A stretch of DNA of 64,000 nt from Saprospiraceae bacterium (GTDB lineage: Bacteria; Bacteroidota; Bacteroidia; Chitinophagales; Saprospiraceae), in assembly GCA_020627535.1 (NCBI GenBank), contig JAHDGU010000013.1, positions 52,507 through 116,506 of the forward strand. The letters are read 5' to 3'. A program made the position numbers and the translations under genes. Shown in pieces: positions 8,764-17,703 of this stretch (position 1 is the first letter of the stretch; every line of letters begins with the position of its first letter). The notes below the pieces were generated by a model. That model saw only the letters and a list, made by a program, of their open reading frames with translations, was not told the DNA's origin and searched no databases.

Positions 8764-9801
8764 TTAGTTGGCGAATTTTTTGAATACTTCACCTGAGAGC
8801 TTGTATACTCCGTTGTCGTGTGTCCCTATCCAGAGATCACCAAGATTGTCTTTGTATATACAGTAGATGGAAATTTGTTTGGAGTCTTCCAGGACTGAAT
8901 ATTGGGTGATATTCTCTCCGTCATATTTCCAAACACCGTCGAGATAAGTCACAAACCACAAGTTATCACTGTTATCTCTTACGACTGAAAGATATTCGTC
9001 TAAATTACTGTCGACTTTGCCATCCAGACCTCCAATGCTTTCGTGCCTAGTGTAGAACGTTTTACCTTGAATAGTGGCGCTGTCGTACACGCTATAGCGA
9101 TATTCGGTATTGAACCAAAAGTCGCCATTTTTATCTTCGGTAATTGAACGCACCCCGTTTGCTCCTTCGTTGCGAAACTCGGTTACATCTTCTTCTGTGA
9201 TCCACTCAAATGATTTGCCGTCATAGCGGCAAACCCCTATCGGGTTGGTCCCAAACCAAATATTTTCTTCTTTATCCTCATATATACTGTATACAGCAAA
9301 AGGATTTGAAAGATGCTTTGGGTTCGGCAGCCGTAACTCAAATAGTGTGGTGCCATCATATCTATATACTTTGCCGGTATTTTCATATGAGTATTTGAAC
9401 CAAAGCTCCGTCGTATCAATCTGCCAATTTTCGCTGGGAGTAGACTTCAGCTCTTTGAATGTTATACCATCATATTTGGATATTGTTGAAGGCGCATTTG
9501 CACTGGTGAAGTATATGTTTCCCAACTTGTCTTCCTTTATTTCATCGATTCTATTGTTTAACAACCCGTGGTCCATGTTGTAGTTAACGATTGTTTTGCC
9601 ATCAAATTTGTACACACCACTTCTCCAACTACCGAACCAATAATTTTCCTTGCTATCTTGAAATATCACCATTATGCTATTTCCGAGTTCTGATACTTGT
9701 TCGCCCACCACCTTTTCTACTATCCCGAGCTGACTATTGGGTGCCTGTCCACCACAGGATGTGCAAATCCAGAGAGCGCTGATTATTTGGAGAAATTTCA
9801 A
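8764..9801 (-). CDS. lipoprotein with two-component-type propeller repeats
   Basis: A 345-aa putative lipoprotein: signal segment MKFLQIISALWICTSC with Cys16 in a lipobox-like site. The rest is beta-propeller repeats of the regulator-propeller type: IFQDSKENYWFGSWRSGVYK, IYEDKEENIWFGTN, ITEDKNGDFWFNTE, VVRDNSDNLWFVTYLDGVWK, IYKDNLGDLWIGTHDNGVYK. This is the repeat found in sensor halves of hybrid two-component systems, but here no histidine kinase or DNA-binding domain is attached. It probably works as an envelope binding module. The gene lies on the minus strand between M48 paralogs 2 and 3, upstream of the VOC gene. Confidence 0.85.
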   Translation of the reverse strand: MKFLQIISALWICTSCGGQAPNSQLGIVEKVVGEQVSELGNSIMVIFQDSKENYWFGSWRSGVYKFDGKTIVNYNMDHGLLNNRIDEIKEDKLGNIYFTSANAPSTISKYDGITFKELKSTPSENWQIDTTELWFKYSYENTGKVYRYDGTTLFELRLPNPKHLSNPFAVYSIYEDKEENIWFGTNPIGVCRYDGKSFEWITEEDVTEFRNEGANGVRSITEDKNGDFWFNTEYRYSVYDSATIQGKTFYTRHESIGGLDGKVDSNLDEYLSVVRDNSDNLWFVTYLDGVWKYDGENITQYSVLEDSKQISIYCIYKDNLGDLWIGTHDNGVYKLSGEVFKKFAN

Positions 9802-9861
9802 AGTTTCTTGATTTTTATCGGTTGTTTAAGATACAGATCTTTGCATAGAATTGGCTTGTAA

Positions 9862-10413
9862 TTATCCACTATACTGCTGACTCATTCTCACGATCAATCC
9901 GACAAGAAATGCGATCGTTATGACGCCGTGATAGTACTTGTTCTTTGTGAAGATAAGGGCACCAATCAGAGTTGCTGCAATGCCATTTCTGAGCAAGGAG
10001 TTTAATGTGCCTGCACCAAAATACTCGACCAAGATCACAGAGATCAAGTGCAACACAAAAATGCTGAACATCAGATTTTTCTCATCAAAATAATACTGCT
10101 TGAGATCAATAGTTGAGGATTTAGACAGGTCTGGCAAGACGCTGGTGCTAAATGCATACTTCAAGATCAAGGGCAGTATGGAGATGGCAAAGCCGATGGC
10201 ATTGCTGGTCAAGTCGTAGTTGAGTGTCCGTTCAAATTCGTACCAACTATTGATGAGCAATAAAAATGCTGAAATAGCCCATACTAAAGGGATCCAGTGC
10301 CATTGTACTTGTTTTCTGTCCTTGAAGAGGAAGTATATCTCTTTGAGCAAGCCAGTCACGCCAAGACCGACGATGATTGAGACAAACGGTAAGAGGTGTT
10401 GTACCCGAGTCAT
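9862..10413 (-). CDS. polytopic membrane protein, unknown function
   Basis: A 183-aa protein with about six hydrophobic segments (VSIIVGLGVTGLL, WAISAFLLLINSW, AIGFAISILPLILKYAF, IFVLHLISVILVEYF, IAATLIGALIF, VITIAFLVGLIV). No enzyme motif recognised. Its start overlaps the stop of the upstream minus-strand gene by 4 bases (10410-10413), so the two are translationally coupled. Confidence 0.75.
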   Translation of the reverse strand: MTRVQHLLPFVSIIVGLGVTGLLKEIYFLFKDRKQVQWHWIPLVWAISAFLLLINSWYEFERTLNYDLTSNAIGFAISILPLILKYAFSTSVLPDLSKSSTIDLKQYYFDEKNLMFSIFVLHLISVILVEYFGAGTLNSLLRNGIAATLIGALIFTKNKYYHGVITIAFLVGLIVRMSQQYSG

Positions 10414-10910
10414 CGGAAGATATATCTTATGCTGATGCTCCCATAGTTGAAAGAAAGATCTTCGCCTCGATAGCCTTCAAAGAAGTAGACTGGTGACCAG
10501 TCGGCACCGATGAGAATGGGTACTTTGGGAAGAGCAAATTCTGAGCCTAGAACTCCAGAAAAAGACCATAAGCTCTTGCCTACGATCTCACTGTAGACAT
10601 TGTCTGGACTGGGATCTATACGCATCCGATAGTAGTTGGGTCCGCCACCGTAGTACCAGCGGAGATTTTCTCCCCAGGAATCGAAGAAGTGGCAGTGTCT
10701 GATATAGTGTAGTCCCACTCGTGTCCAGTTCCATGTCGGTGAGCTTCGTCTAGCGGCTACGAGCTCTATGGCATTGGGCTTGAGGAAGATGTGCTTTACA
10801 CTCACACCGAAGTCTTGCTCATATCTAAAACCTATGGCTGTCTTGTAGTTTTGTGCGTACGAGGATATGGATATGCCGAGTAGGCAGACAACTAAGGCAA
10901 GATACTTCAT
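10410..10910 (-). CDS. exported protein, probable outer-membrane beta-barrel-like
   Basis: A 166-aa protein with signal peptide MKYLALVVCLLGISISSYAQ followed by amphipathic Tyr/Trp-rich beta strands (YKTAIGFRYEQDFGVSVKHI, RWYYGGGPNYYRMRI, FNYGSISIRYIFR ending in an aromatic residue plus Arg). This resembles a small outer-membrane barrel. ATG at 10910 gives the clean signal peptide; the longer frame from 10934 only adds residues before it. It forms a two-gene unit with the membrane protein at 9862-10413. Confidence 0.7.
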   Translation of the reverse strand: MKYLALVVCLLGISISSYAQNYKTAIGFRYEQDFGVSVKHIFLKPNAIELVAARRSSPTWNWTRVGLHYIRHCHFFDSWGENLRWYYGGGPNYYRMRIDPSPDNVYSEIVGKSLWSFSGVLGSEFALPKVPILIGADWSPVYFFEGYRGEDLSFNYGSISIRYIFR

Positions 10911-11013
10911 CAAAGCTTGAGGTTTGAGGCACACAAAATTAGCAGATTCCTCTACTTTCGAGTGGCGAGCTCCTCAGTCATATTTTGTTGGCGTCAAGCA
11001 TTGATGTACCTTC

Positions 11014-11028
11014 ATTTTGACGAAAGTC
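11014..11028 (-). repeat. dispersed mini-hairpin motif, GAC/GTC stem
   Basis: On the minus strand GACTTTCGTCAAAAT: stem GAC/GTC, loop TTTC, then an A-tract. It lies between the divergent genes at 10910 and 11043, 15 bases before the chosen start of M48 paralog 3. Confidence 0.6.
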
Positions 11029-11042
11029 ACAAACAGGTAGAT

Positions 11043-12875
11043 ATGACTGTACCCAAAACAACCAAATTTTACTGGCTGATTTCATTGCTATTCTTTGCTT
11101 TCATAGATTTGAAAGCTAGTGATCCGAATGAAGTGTGTCAGGAAGTATTCTCAAGACTCAAATCGAGCAAAGGTCTTGCTCCGGGTCAAGCACCATTTCT
11201 TAAAGTTGTAGATCAATTGCCCAATCCAGACATTACCATTGCCTTGGCAGTGGATGATATGATCTACTTAGATACAAAGACCTATGAGCTGTGTCGTAAG
11301 ATGGGATCTGACTCTTTGGATGCACTGGCCTATATCCTGTCGCATGAACTTGCACACTACATCATGGGTCATACAGAGAGTCATGGATTCATAGATCAAG
11401 TGGCGCTGGACGAGGCGAAGGCGGCCATTGATGCTGCCGACGTGGAGGATCGAAGGGCAAAGAGAAAAGTGAAGGCCATTTTACGAAAGTTTAGCATTCA
11501 GCAACACGAGGCCGAATCTGATTTTGAGGCTGGATTTATCAGTTACCTCGCTGGCTACAATGCTCTATCTGTAGGGCCTAGGTTTTTGGAACAAGCATAT
11601 GAGAGTTTTTCGATGCAGACCACGGGCGGAAACTATCAGTCTCTGCAAGAACGTCAAGAGATCATGCGAGAGACCAAAGCTCGCCTTGATACACTCTCTG
11701 GTCTCTTTGAAGCTTCGACCTACGCCTTTATGACTGGCGACTTTCATCAAGCTACGCTGGGTTATGAGGCAATCGCGAAGCATTTTGTGTCTGTGGACCT
11801 TCTGCATAATCAAGCTTTGCTCACCATCAGAAAGTATACAGATAAAATTTATGCATCTGAAGGAAACTCCTTGATACCCTACGAGCTTCCTAGTGTCATG
11901 GCTCCACCAGCGGCTAGTCTTGTCAAGGACTTGATCAAATTTGAGACGGAAGAGCAGCGCACAGCCTATTATCGCAGCATATACTATCAGCATGTAGGCA
12001 TCATTGATGAAGCAATTGAGAAGCTCGATTACGCCCTGATTATCAATCCTCAGTATCATGCAGCTGGCTTAAATAAGGCGGTCGCGCTTTACCTGAGACA
12101 TCTTGTGGGTGAAAAATGGGAATGGAAGCCCGATCATCACGGAGACGACCGAGAGCTGTCATTGGCCTCTTCCATCAGGACAAAAAATCGCATTCTAGAT
12201 GGCGACGAAAAACACGATGATCTTTTGGGACGATGTTATGTCATGATGGCCATCATCTATGACATGAAAGTCGATAAGTCAGAAGCGAAGAACTATCTTG
12301 ATCTGGCTTCGCAATTTATACCTGAAAGTGAGATTCTCCATATCAATCAACAGGTCATCCTCGTGGATAGGACTGCCAGACTATCTCATTATTTATCCAA
12401 TCCAACCGGCTTGTCACCTCATCAAAAATTTACAGGTTGGAGGGCCCAAGAAAGGCTCAATCTAGATGACTTTTTGGAGCAAGAGCGGGACTTCGAAAAT
12501 AGCTGGTATGAACAATATAGTGCCTTTGACCCTCAGGTAGTGTTGAGAGAAAAATGTTTGTATGAATCCGAGGGCTTCATAGTCCAGCGCAGGATGTGGC
12601 AAATGGCAGACCTTCCTCAGGGTAGGATCCACAGATTTGTATACACGAGAGGGAGAGAAAAAATCATAGAGGCTAGTATTCTCTGCAGACGAGACACACT
12701 GATCAATGCCGCTGACAAGACGCTCATTAGACAAGGGCTTTCGGCTGAGGAGTTGATCAATTATTTGGGCCAACCCTCATTGCGCTACGACACACCACAT
12801 CAGAGCTTTTGGCAATATCGCCAGGTCATTTTTGCGATGATTGATGGGGAAATTGATCATTGGATACTGTATTGA
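11043..12875 (+). CDS. M48-like metallopeptidase, paralog 3 of 4
   Basis: Third copy of the secreted M48-like family, 610 aa from ATG 11043: signal peptide (FYWLISLLFFAFIDLKAS), leader block VCQEVFSRLKSSKG, HELAH at residues 101-105, third-ligand region QHEAESDFEAGF (EAE/ESD instead of EAD, still compatible with M48), helical TPR-like middle, and the C-terminal module (RQGLSAEELINYLGQP). The open frame extends upstream to 10917, but those residues are implausible and overlap the divergent promoter region. It is separated from paralogs 1-2 by four minus-strand genes and is nearly adjacent to paralog 4. Confidence 0.85.
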   Translation: MTVPKTTKFYWLISLLFFAFIDLKASDPNEVCQEVFSRLKSSKGLAPGQAPFLKVVDQLPNPDITIALAVDDMIYLDTKTYELCRKMGSDSLDALAYILSHELAHYIMGHTESHGFIDQVALDEAKAAIDAADVEDRRAKRKVKAILRKFSIQQHEAESDFEAGFISYLAGYNALSVGPRFLEQAYESFSMQTTGGNYQSLQERQEIMRETKARLDTLSGLFEASTYAFMTGDFHQATLGYEAIAKHFVSVDLLHNQALLTIRKYTDKIYASEGNSLIPYELPSVMAPPAASLVKDLIKFETEEQRTAYYRSIYYQHVGIIDEAIEKLDYALIINPQYHAAGLNKAVALYLRHLVGEKWEWKPDHHGDDRELSLASSIRTKNRILDGDEKHDDLLGRCYVMMAIIYDMKVDKSEAKNYLDLASQFIPESEILHINQQVILVDRTARLSHYLSNPTGLSPHQKFTGWRAQERLNLDDFLEQERDFENSWYEQYSAFDPQVVLREKCLYESEGFIVQRRMWQMADLPQGRIHRFVYTRGREKIIEASILCRRDTLINAADKTLIRQGLSAEELINYLGQPSLRYDTPHQSFWQYRQVIFAMIDGEIDHWILY

Positions 12876-12970
12876 TGGACGATGCATGGGCTGATGATAT
12901 CAGAGCTGAGTGTGGCACTTAGGTAGATGTAGCTATATTGGGGAGGATCGCAGGAGATGATTAATTTTAA

Positions 12971-12998
12971 TTTGACAATTGTCTTGCCTTGAGTTTTG
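12971..12998 (+). promoter_or_regulatory. candidate promoter with internal palindrome
   Basis: TTTG at 12971-12974, 16 bases, then GAGTTTTG at 12991-12998, one mismatch from TAnnTTTG. A perfect 10-bp palindrome GACAATTGTC (12974-12983) sits between the two elements, where a repressor or activator could bind. It lies about 80 bases before M48 paralog 4. Confidence 0.4.
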
Positions 12999-13077
12999 TT
13001 GCATGCTACTGAGATACAGTGGTTGAGATTAGGATGTGGTGGCAGGATGCTGTCTTACTCATAAAAAAATCTCTCCA

Positions 13078-14916
13078 ATGAGATATCAGTCTAGCCTTAA
13101 GACCGTTGTTGCTATTCTCTTTTTTTTCTTCTTCCATCAGACGATCAGCGCATCTGATGGCGAAGAAACTTGCCAAGATGTATTCAGGAGTCTCAAAGCC
13201 ACCAAAGGCCTGACGCAGTCCCAAGCTCCCTACCTAAAGATGGTCAAGCAATTGCCTAATCCTGACTTGAGCATGGCGATGGCACTCGGCGACTCTATCT
13301 ATGTGGATGTCGAGACCTACAAGATTTGTCGCGAGATGGGATCGGATTCTCTAAATGCGCTTGCCTTTATCCTGAGTCACGAACTCGCCCATTTTTTGAA
13401 GAAGCATACATTGCGCAATAGATTTCTTCTTGACACAGAAAAGCAAAAGAGCAGAGCGCTGATGTCCGTGATGGAAGCTCCGACAAGAAGTCAAAAGAAA
13501 GATATCAAGAGCCTTGTCAAGAGCTATCAAATCCGCAAGAATGAGACTGAGGCTGACTTGGAGGCTGGCTTCATATCCTATGTGGCTGGCTTTAATTCTC
13601 TCAGCGCAGGGGCAAGATTCTTAGAAGCAGCTTACCAGCACTTTGGCTTGAAGCGGGAAGGCGGCAACTATGCCTCCCTAGAGGAGAGAAAATTGATGGT
13701 CAAAGAAGTTGCTCAGCAACTGGATTCCCTCCTCCTACTGTATGACGTGGGGAATATGGCAATAGTTGGCGGTCATAAGGCCTACGCAGACTTGTGCTAC
13801 GAGCAGATTATATCTCAGTGTGCGAGTCCAGAGATTTTAAATAATATGGCTGTCGCAAGGTTGGAGGCTTTTGGGGATCATTGGTTTTATGGCGAGATCG
13901 ACTATGAATTGCCTTTGACACTAGAGGCACCTGCCCCTTTTGGCCGAGGAGGTGTGGTTTCACATTTTGATGATCCCGAGGCTTTTCTTGCCGAACAGAA
14001 GGCACTGTATTATGAGACCGTGGCCCAGTTGGATGAAATTTTAGCTCTCTTGGAGGCTGCCGCCCAAATGAATCGAGAGTTCTATCAAGCTCGGCTCAAT
14101 CAATCCATCGCCCACTACTTCAAGTATCTCATGAGAGATAAATTCGCCTATACCCCGAAGTTTGCCGAAGATCAGCTCTTGTATGCAGAAGCAAAAGCTC
14201 ATACAGCCAAGGCCCTCGTTCTGAAGAAAGATGATACCTATGCCAGTGGAAAAGCCGCTGTCTACAATATGTTAGCGATCCTAGCGGATGTAAACAAGCA
14301 GGATGAGAAGGTCAAGCTTTTTCTAGAGAAGGCAAAGAGCCAAGACCCTGGAGCTTTCATCACTTGGGTCAATGAAAGTGTCATCTTCAGACGTCTGGAG
14401 CGCTCAGCCTTACACATGGAGCACGCTCAGCACGATGATGCGGGAGCCATAGAAGAACAAATCCTCGTACAGCAGCGATTAAATGGCCAGGATGCATGGG
14501 ATAAAATGAACGACATTGCTAGCAAGATTAAAAAGGAGCATGAGACGAGCGAAGTTTCATTTGAGCGAAAGCTCGGAGAGATCACATATAACAATACCTT
14601 GGTGCCAACATCCGAATGGCTGCGCGTACACGAGTCCGAGTATGGTCGTCACATCAAGTTCGAAACGTGGCACGGAATGTCCGAAAAATATTCCACGCTC
14701 CACCTCATACGCCCCAAAGATGCCTCAGACCTTCAGATCAATGAAAATATTCACCATGGAGCTGACAAGGAGGCCGTATTGTCACATCTTGGAATGCCTA
14801 GCAAGTCATTTGAAATGCCAGATGGCACCTATCTCAGATACAGAGACTTTGTTTTGATCATGAATGGCTCAAAACTTGAAGCCTGGGTGATGTTCGATCA
14901 TGAGTATCACGAGTAG
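13078..14916 (+). CDS. M48-like metallopeptidase, paralog 4 of 4
   Basis: Fourth copy, 612 aa from ATG 13078. The signal peptide has a run of Phe (VAILFFFFFHQTISAS). Leader block TCQDVFRSLKATKG, HELAH at 101-105, ETEADLEAGF for the third ligand, helical middle, and C-terminal HHGADKEAVLSHLGMP ... LEAWVMF. A GTG at 13036 would add 14 implausible residues. It ends 53 bases before the ECF sigma gene on the same strand, so read-through into the sigma/CHASE2/caspase operon is possible. Confidence 0.85.
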   Translation: MRYQSSLKTVVAILFFFFFHQTISASDGEETCQDVFRSLKATKGLTQSQAPYLKMVKQLPNPDLSMAMALGDSIYVDVETYKICREMGSDSLNALAFILSHELAHFLKKHTLRNRFLLDTEKQKSRALMSVMEAPTRSQKKDIKSLVKSYQIRKNETEADLEAGFISYVAGFNSLSAGARFLEAAYQHFGLKREGGNYASLEERKLMVKEVAQQLDSLLLLYDVGNMAIVGGHKAYADLCYEQIISQCASPEILNNMAVARLEAFGDHWFYGEIDYELPLTLEAPAPFGRGGVVSHFDDPEAFLAEQKALYYETVAQLDEILALLEAAAQMNREFYQARLNQSIAHYFKYLMRDKFAYTPKFAEDQLLYAEAKAHTAKALVLKKDDTYASGKAAVYNMLAILADVNKQDEKVKLFLEKAKSQDPGAFITWVNESVIFRRLERSALHMEHAQHDDAGAIEEQILVQQRLNGQDAWDKMNDIASKIKKEHETSEVSFERKLGEITYNNTLVPTSEWLRVHESEYGRHIKFETWHGMSEKYSTLHLIRPKDASDLQINENIHHGADKEAVLSHLGMPSKSFEMPDGTYLRYRDFVLIMNGSKLEAWVMFDHEYHE

Positions 14917-14969
14917 TTCTCTTTCATGTTTTTTGCTATCTTGCAGGCGTCAACTCCCATTGAATCAAC

Positions 14970-15560
14970 TTGACTGATCTTTCCATATACCAAGATCTTC
15001 TCGCCGGCGGACAAGCCCATGATCGAGCCTTGAGCTTGCTCTTTCGCCATGATACCTATAGAGAAGGCGTCTTGGCAACTATCAGATCCAAAGGACTGAA
15101 CCAAGCTGAAGCCTACGAACTATGGACAGAAGTTGTCATTGAATTTGGCTCTTTGGTGAGGAGGAAAAAGTACCAGGAGTCAGGGACGATGCTGGCTTTC
15201 CTAAAGAATATTGCAAGATTCAAAGCCCTGAACTATCTCAGAGATCGGCGTAGCAAGGAAAAGCTTGGACTAGAAGACTATCAACTGGAAAATCTGACCA
15301 TCAAAGAAGAGGATCTAGGAAGTCTAGAACTAGCCCAGATCATCGATGGCATGCTCGGTCGTCTCGGTGAGACTTGTAAGTCTGTATTGTCCTTATGGTC
15401 TCGAGGCTACTCTATGAAGGAAATCCAAGAACAGTTGAAGCTGATCAGCGAAGCTGCGACGAGAAAAAGGAAACACAATTGCATGAAAAAGTTATTGAGT
15501 AATGTCGAAGAAAGTAAGGAAATGCAAGATCTCTTAAAACTTCACTATTTCGATCAATGA
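14970..15560 (+). CDS. ECF-type RNA polymerase sigma factor
   Basis: A 196-aa sigma-70 family protein. Region 2-like sequence (RREGVL-type helix; LWTEVVIEFGSLVRRKKYQE; TMLAFLKNIARFKALNYLRD) is followed by a region-4-like helix-turn-helix (LGRLGETCKSVLSLWSRGYS, KEIQEQLKL, RKRKHNCMKKL). An in-frame stop at 14961-14963 and no ATG before residue 72 leave TTG at 14970 as the only reasonable start, which is unusual. Its last 4 bases overlap the next gene, the usual sigma/anti-sigma arrangement. It probably drives its own operon, including the CHASE2 and caspase genes; the target promoters are not identifiable. Confidence 0.88.
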   Translation: MTDLSIYQDLLAGGQAHDRALSLLFRHDTYREGVLATIRSKGLNQAEAYELWTEVVIEFGSLVRRKKYQESGTMLAFLKNIARFKALNYLRDRRSKEKLGLEDYQLENLTIKEEDLGSLELAQIIDGMLGRLGETCKSVLSLWSRGYSMKEIQEQLKLISEAATRKRKHNCMKKLLSNVEESKEMQDLLKLHYFDQ

Positions 15561-16111
15561 AAAAGCCCGATCTCGAGCACATCGTCCAAGACTATGTGTA
15601 TCGATCCTCTGCCAAAGAACTTCTTACCCAATCTGCGCAGCAGGACGGCTCTATCCTCAAAATGCGCACCATGCTGCGCGCTATCGCTTCGGTCCTTCTC
15701 ATTGTAGCCACGGCCTCACTCGTCTGGAAATGGGCTCACGAGTCTCCTAGTCTTGATTCACTGATTGCTGCACATGAGATGCCGGCCTTGGAGTCCTCTC
15801 GAGGAGCAGACTATATCGATCAGCAAGCCGAAGCATATCGAGCGGGCAACTATGCCAAGATTATCCGAGAAGCACCAGCTCAGCTCAAGAGCCAAAGAGA
15901 CGCTTACTATCGCGCACATCTTCTGTTCAAGACGGAAGACTATGAGGGATTTGATAGCTTGCATGAGCAGAGGACTATCTCTGATCCAGAGTATAAGTCT
16001 GAGCTCGAGAAATTGTATTATCTCAGCGCTTTCGCGCAAAACTTGGGCTCTGAAGAATTGAAACGACGATTTGAGCTAATGACCATCCGAAGCCAGAAGC
16101 AATTCAAATAA
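15557..16111 (+). CDS. single-TM protein, putative anti-sigma factor
   Basis: A 184-aa protein with a short N-terminal cytoplasmic segment of about 35 residues, one transmembrane helix (AIASVLLIVATASLVWKWA, about 42-60) and a helical, TPR-like periplasmic part (EAYRAGNYAKIIREAP, YYRAHLLFKTEDYEGFD). Topology and the ATGA overlap with the ECF sigma gene argue for an anti-sigma role, although no classic zinc-finger anti-sigma motif is visible. That role is inference. A hairpin-motif copy lies in the coding sequence at 16026-16041. Confidence 0.72.
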   Translation: MKKPDLEHIVQDYVYRSSAKELLTQSAQQDGSILKMRTMLRAIASVLLIVATASLVWKWAHESPSLDSLIAAHEMPALESSRGADYIDQQAEAYRAGNYAKIIREAPAQLKSQRDAYYRAHLLFKTEDYEGFDSLHEQRTISDPEYKSELEKLYYLSAFAQNLGSEELKRRFELMTIRSQKQFK

Positions 16112-16160
16112 CTCAACGGGAGTTTCACAAATCCTTGTCCTCAAGTTATTTTATACTACT

Positions 16161-17696
16161 ATGATCAAGAATCGAAAATACCGTCTTGCCATCCTTCTCT
16201 GTGGCGTCCTTCTCAGCATGAGCCTTGTCGCTCAATCAGGAGACCTCATCATGGAGTACAATCTCTTTACCGACGAGCTTAGCTATACGCGTGATGGAGT
16301 TGCCCTAGCAAAGCCATCGATCAAGGCAGGTCAGAATCTGCATGTGAAGATCGTCGAGTACAATCCATACGTTCACAAGGTCAATCTCACGAGCGAAGAG
16401 AGCTCCTATGCTCAGAGTTCAGGAACATCAGGCTTTGCAGGCATCGGTGGTTCAGGAGGATTTGGAGGCATAGGACAGTTGCTCGGAGGTCTTGGGCTTG
16501 GTGGTGTCCTGGAAGGAGACTGGTCTGGCGTGACATCTAGTCGAGGTGGACTCGATCAGCAATCTTATCAATTGCGATCAGCATTTGAGCAACAGCTCAC
16601 CGCTCTTCAAGCCATAGAAGAGGAGATAAATCTCAGCGCAGAAAAAATCAATCAATTTGCTGTCGTAGGTCAAAGCCGCAATCTGGCTGCCATGGATGTG
16701 GATCAGCTATTGCACAGCACACAGATCAGACCTTCTCGTGTGAGACAGCTTGTCCGAGAAGAGATTCAACATGCGTTTGTCAAGTCTGAAGGTGAGACGA
16801 TCAGCATTGACGATTTGCTCGGTCAACAAGCCATGATTACATCCTACAACAATGAGATTAAAAACTACAAGTCAAAAGCTGCTAAGTATAAAATCATGGC
16901 AAGTCAATGGTCAGAGCTCGCCACTCAAGTTGCGGCATTTGATAATGAGAGTAGTGATGCCAAGATAGCATTCATGAAGACCTCTGTGGATCAGGTCGTG
17001 GCAAAAATCAATGAGACCAATCAGCAGCTCAATGCACAGACAATCCAGGCGATAGATACTGAATACAGCAAGAGTGATATGGAGGTCTTGACAGACTTGC
17101 GCAAGATCTATGAGGAGATTGAAAATCATAGCTTCACACATAGTTTTCCACCCATTCAAGTCAGTGGAGATCAGATTACCGTAGAGCTAGATTTTCAAGA
17201 AAGAAATGAATCGAGCGCCAACTATGATGATCTCAAATCTCTCAAGCAGGTCATTCCTGTCACAGGCAAATGGAAGATTTCGGGAGGAGTAGGCTTGGCC
17301 TTTGGTCTCGGAGGAGAAGATCGATATACCTACACACTTAGAGATCAGAAGATTGTAGCCGAAGAACAAGATGAGTTTATGCCTATCGTCGCATCGATGG
17401 TACATTTTCATCGGCAATCTGCATCTTCATTTAACATTGGTGCATCCTTCGGACTTGGCTTCCCGATCACAGCGGCAGAAGGACAGCGAGGTCTGACGTT
17501 TTTAGCTGGTCCGACGGTCATTCTTGGTCAGCAAAGTAAGTTTTTGCTCTCAGCGGGTGTGATGGGTACACAAGTAGGCCGTCTAGGACGTGGTTATTCT
17601 GTGGGAGATCAGTTTGATGGAATCTCAGATGACATTCCTATCAACCAACGGTATGAATTGGGATATTTTGTAGGATTGAGTTATAGTATTTTTTAA
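16161..17696 (+). CDS. secreted Gly-rich / coiled-coil protein, barrel-like C-terminus
   Basis: A 511-aa exported protein, not recognised. Signal peptide (LAILLCGVLLSMSLVAQ); a beta-rich N-domain (LIMEYNLFTDELSY, LHVKIVEYNPYVHKVNL); a Gly-rich stretch at about residues 93-125; a long helical/coiled-coil part at about 135-310 (LRSAFEQQLTALQAIEEEIN, YNNEIKNYKSKAAKYKIMA); then a C-terminal beta-rich part ending YFVGLSYSIF that looks like outer-membrane strands. It sits between the putative anti-sigma gene (49 bases) and the CHASE2 gene (7 bases) in the same operon. It may be the structural or sensing part of the system; this is inference. Confidence 0.72.
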   Translation: MIKNRKYRLAILLCGVLLSMSLVAQSGDLIMEYNLFTDELSYTRDGVALAKPSIKAGQNLHVKIVEYNPYVHKVNLTSEESSYAQSSGTSGFAGIGGSGGFGGIGQLLGGLGLGGVLEGDWSGVTSSRGGLDQQSYQLRSAFEQQLTALQAIEEEINLSAEKINQFAVVGQSRNLAAMDVDQLLHSTQIRPSRVRQLVREEIQHAFVKSEGETISIDDLLGQQAMITSYNNEIKNYKSKAAKYKIMASQWSELATQVAAFDNESSDAKIAFMKTSVDQVVAKINETNQQLNAQTIQAIDTEYSKSDMEVLTDLRKIYEEIENHSFTHSFPPIQVSGDQITVELDFQERNESSANYDDLKSLKQVIPVTGKWKISGGVGLAFGLGGEDRYTYTLRDQKIVAEEQDEFMPIVASMVHFHRQSASSFNIGASFGLGFPITAAEGQRGLTFLAGPTVILGQQSKFLLSAGVMGTQVGRLGRGYSVGDQFDGISDDIPINQRYELGYFVGLSYSIF

Positions 17697-17703
17697 AGAG
17701 GAT

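Noticed and set aside
10917..11042. N-terminal extension of M48 paralog 3
   Set aside because: The residues precede a good signal peptide and have no match in the other paralogs.
11565..12059. 164-codon minus-strand frame inside M48 paralog 3
   Set aside because: Antisense to a conserved paralog; the matching frame is not kept in the other three paralogs.
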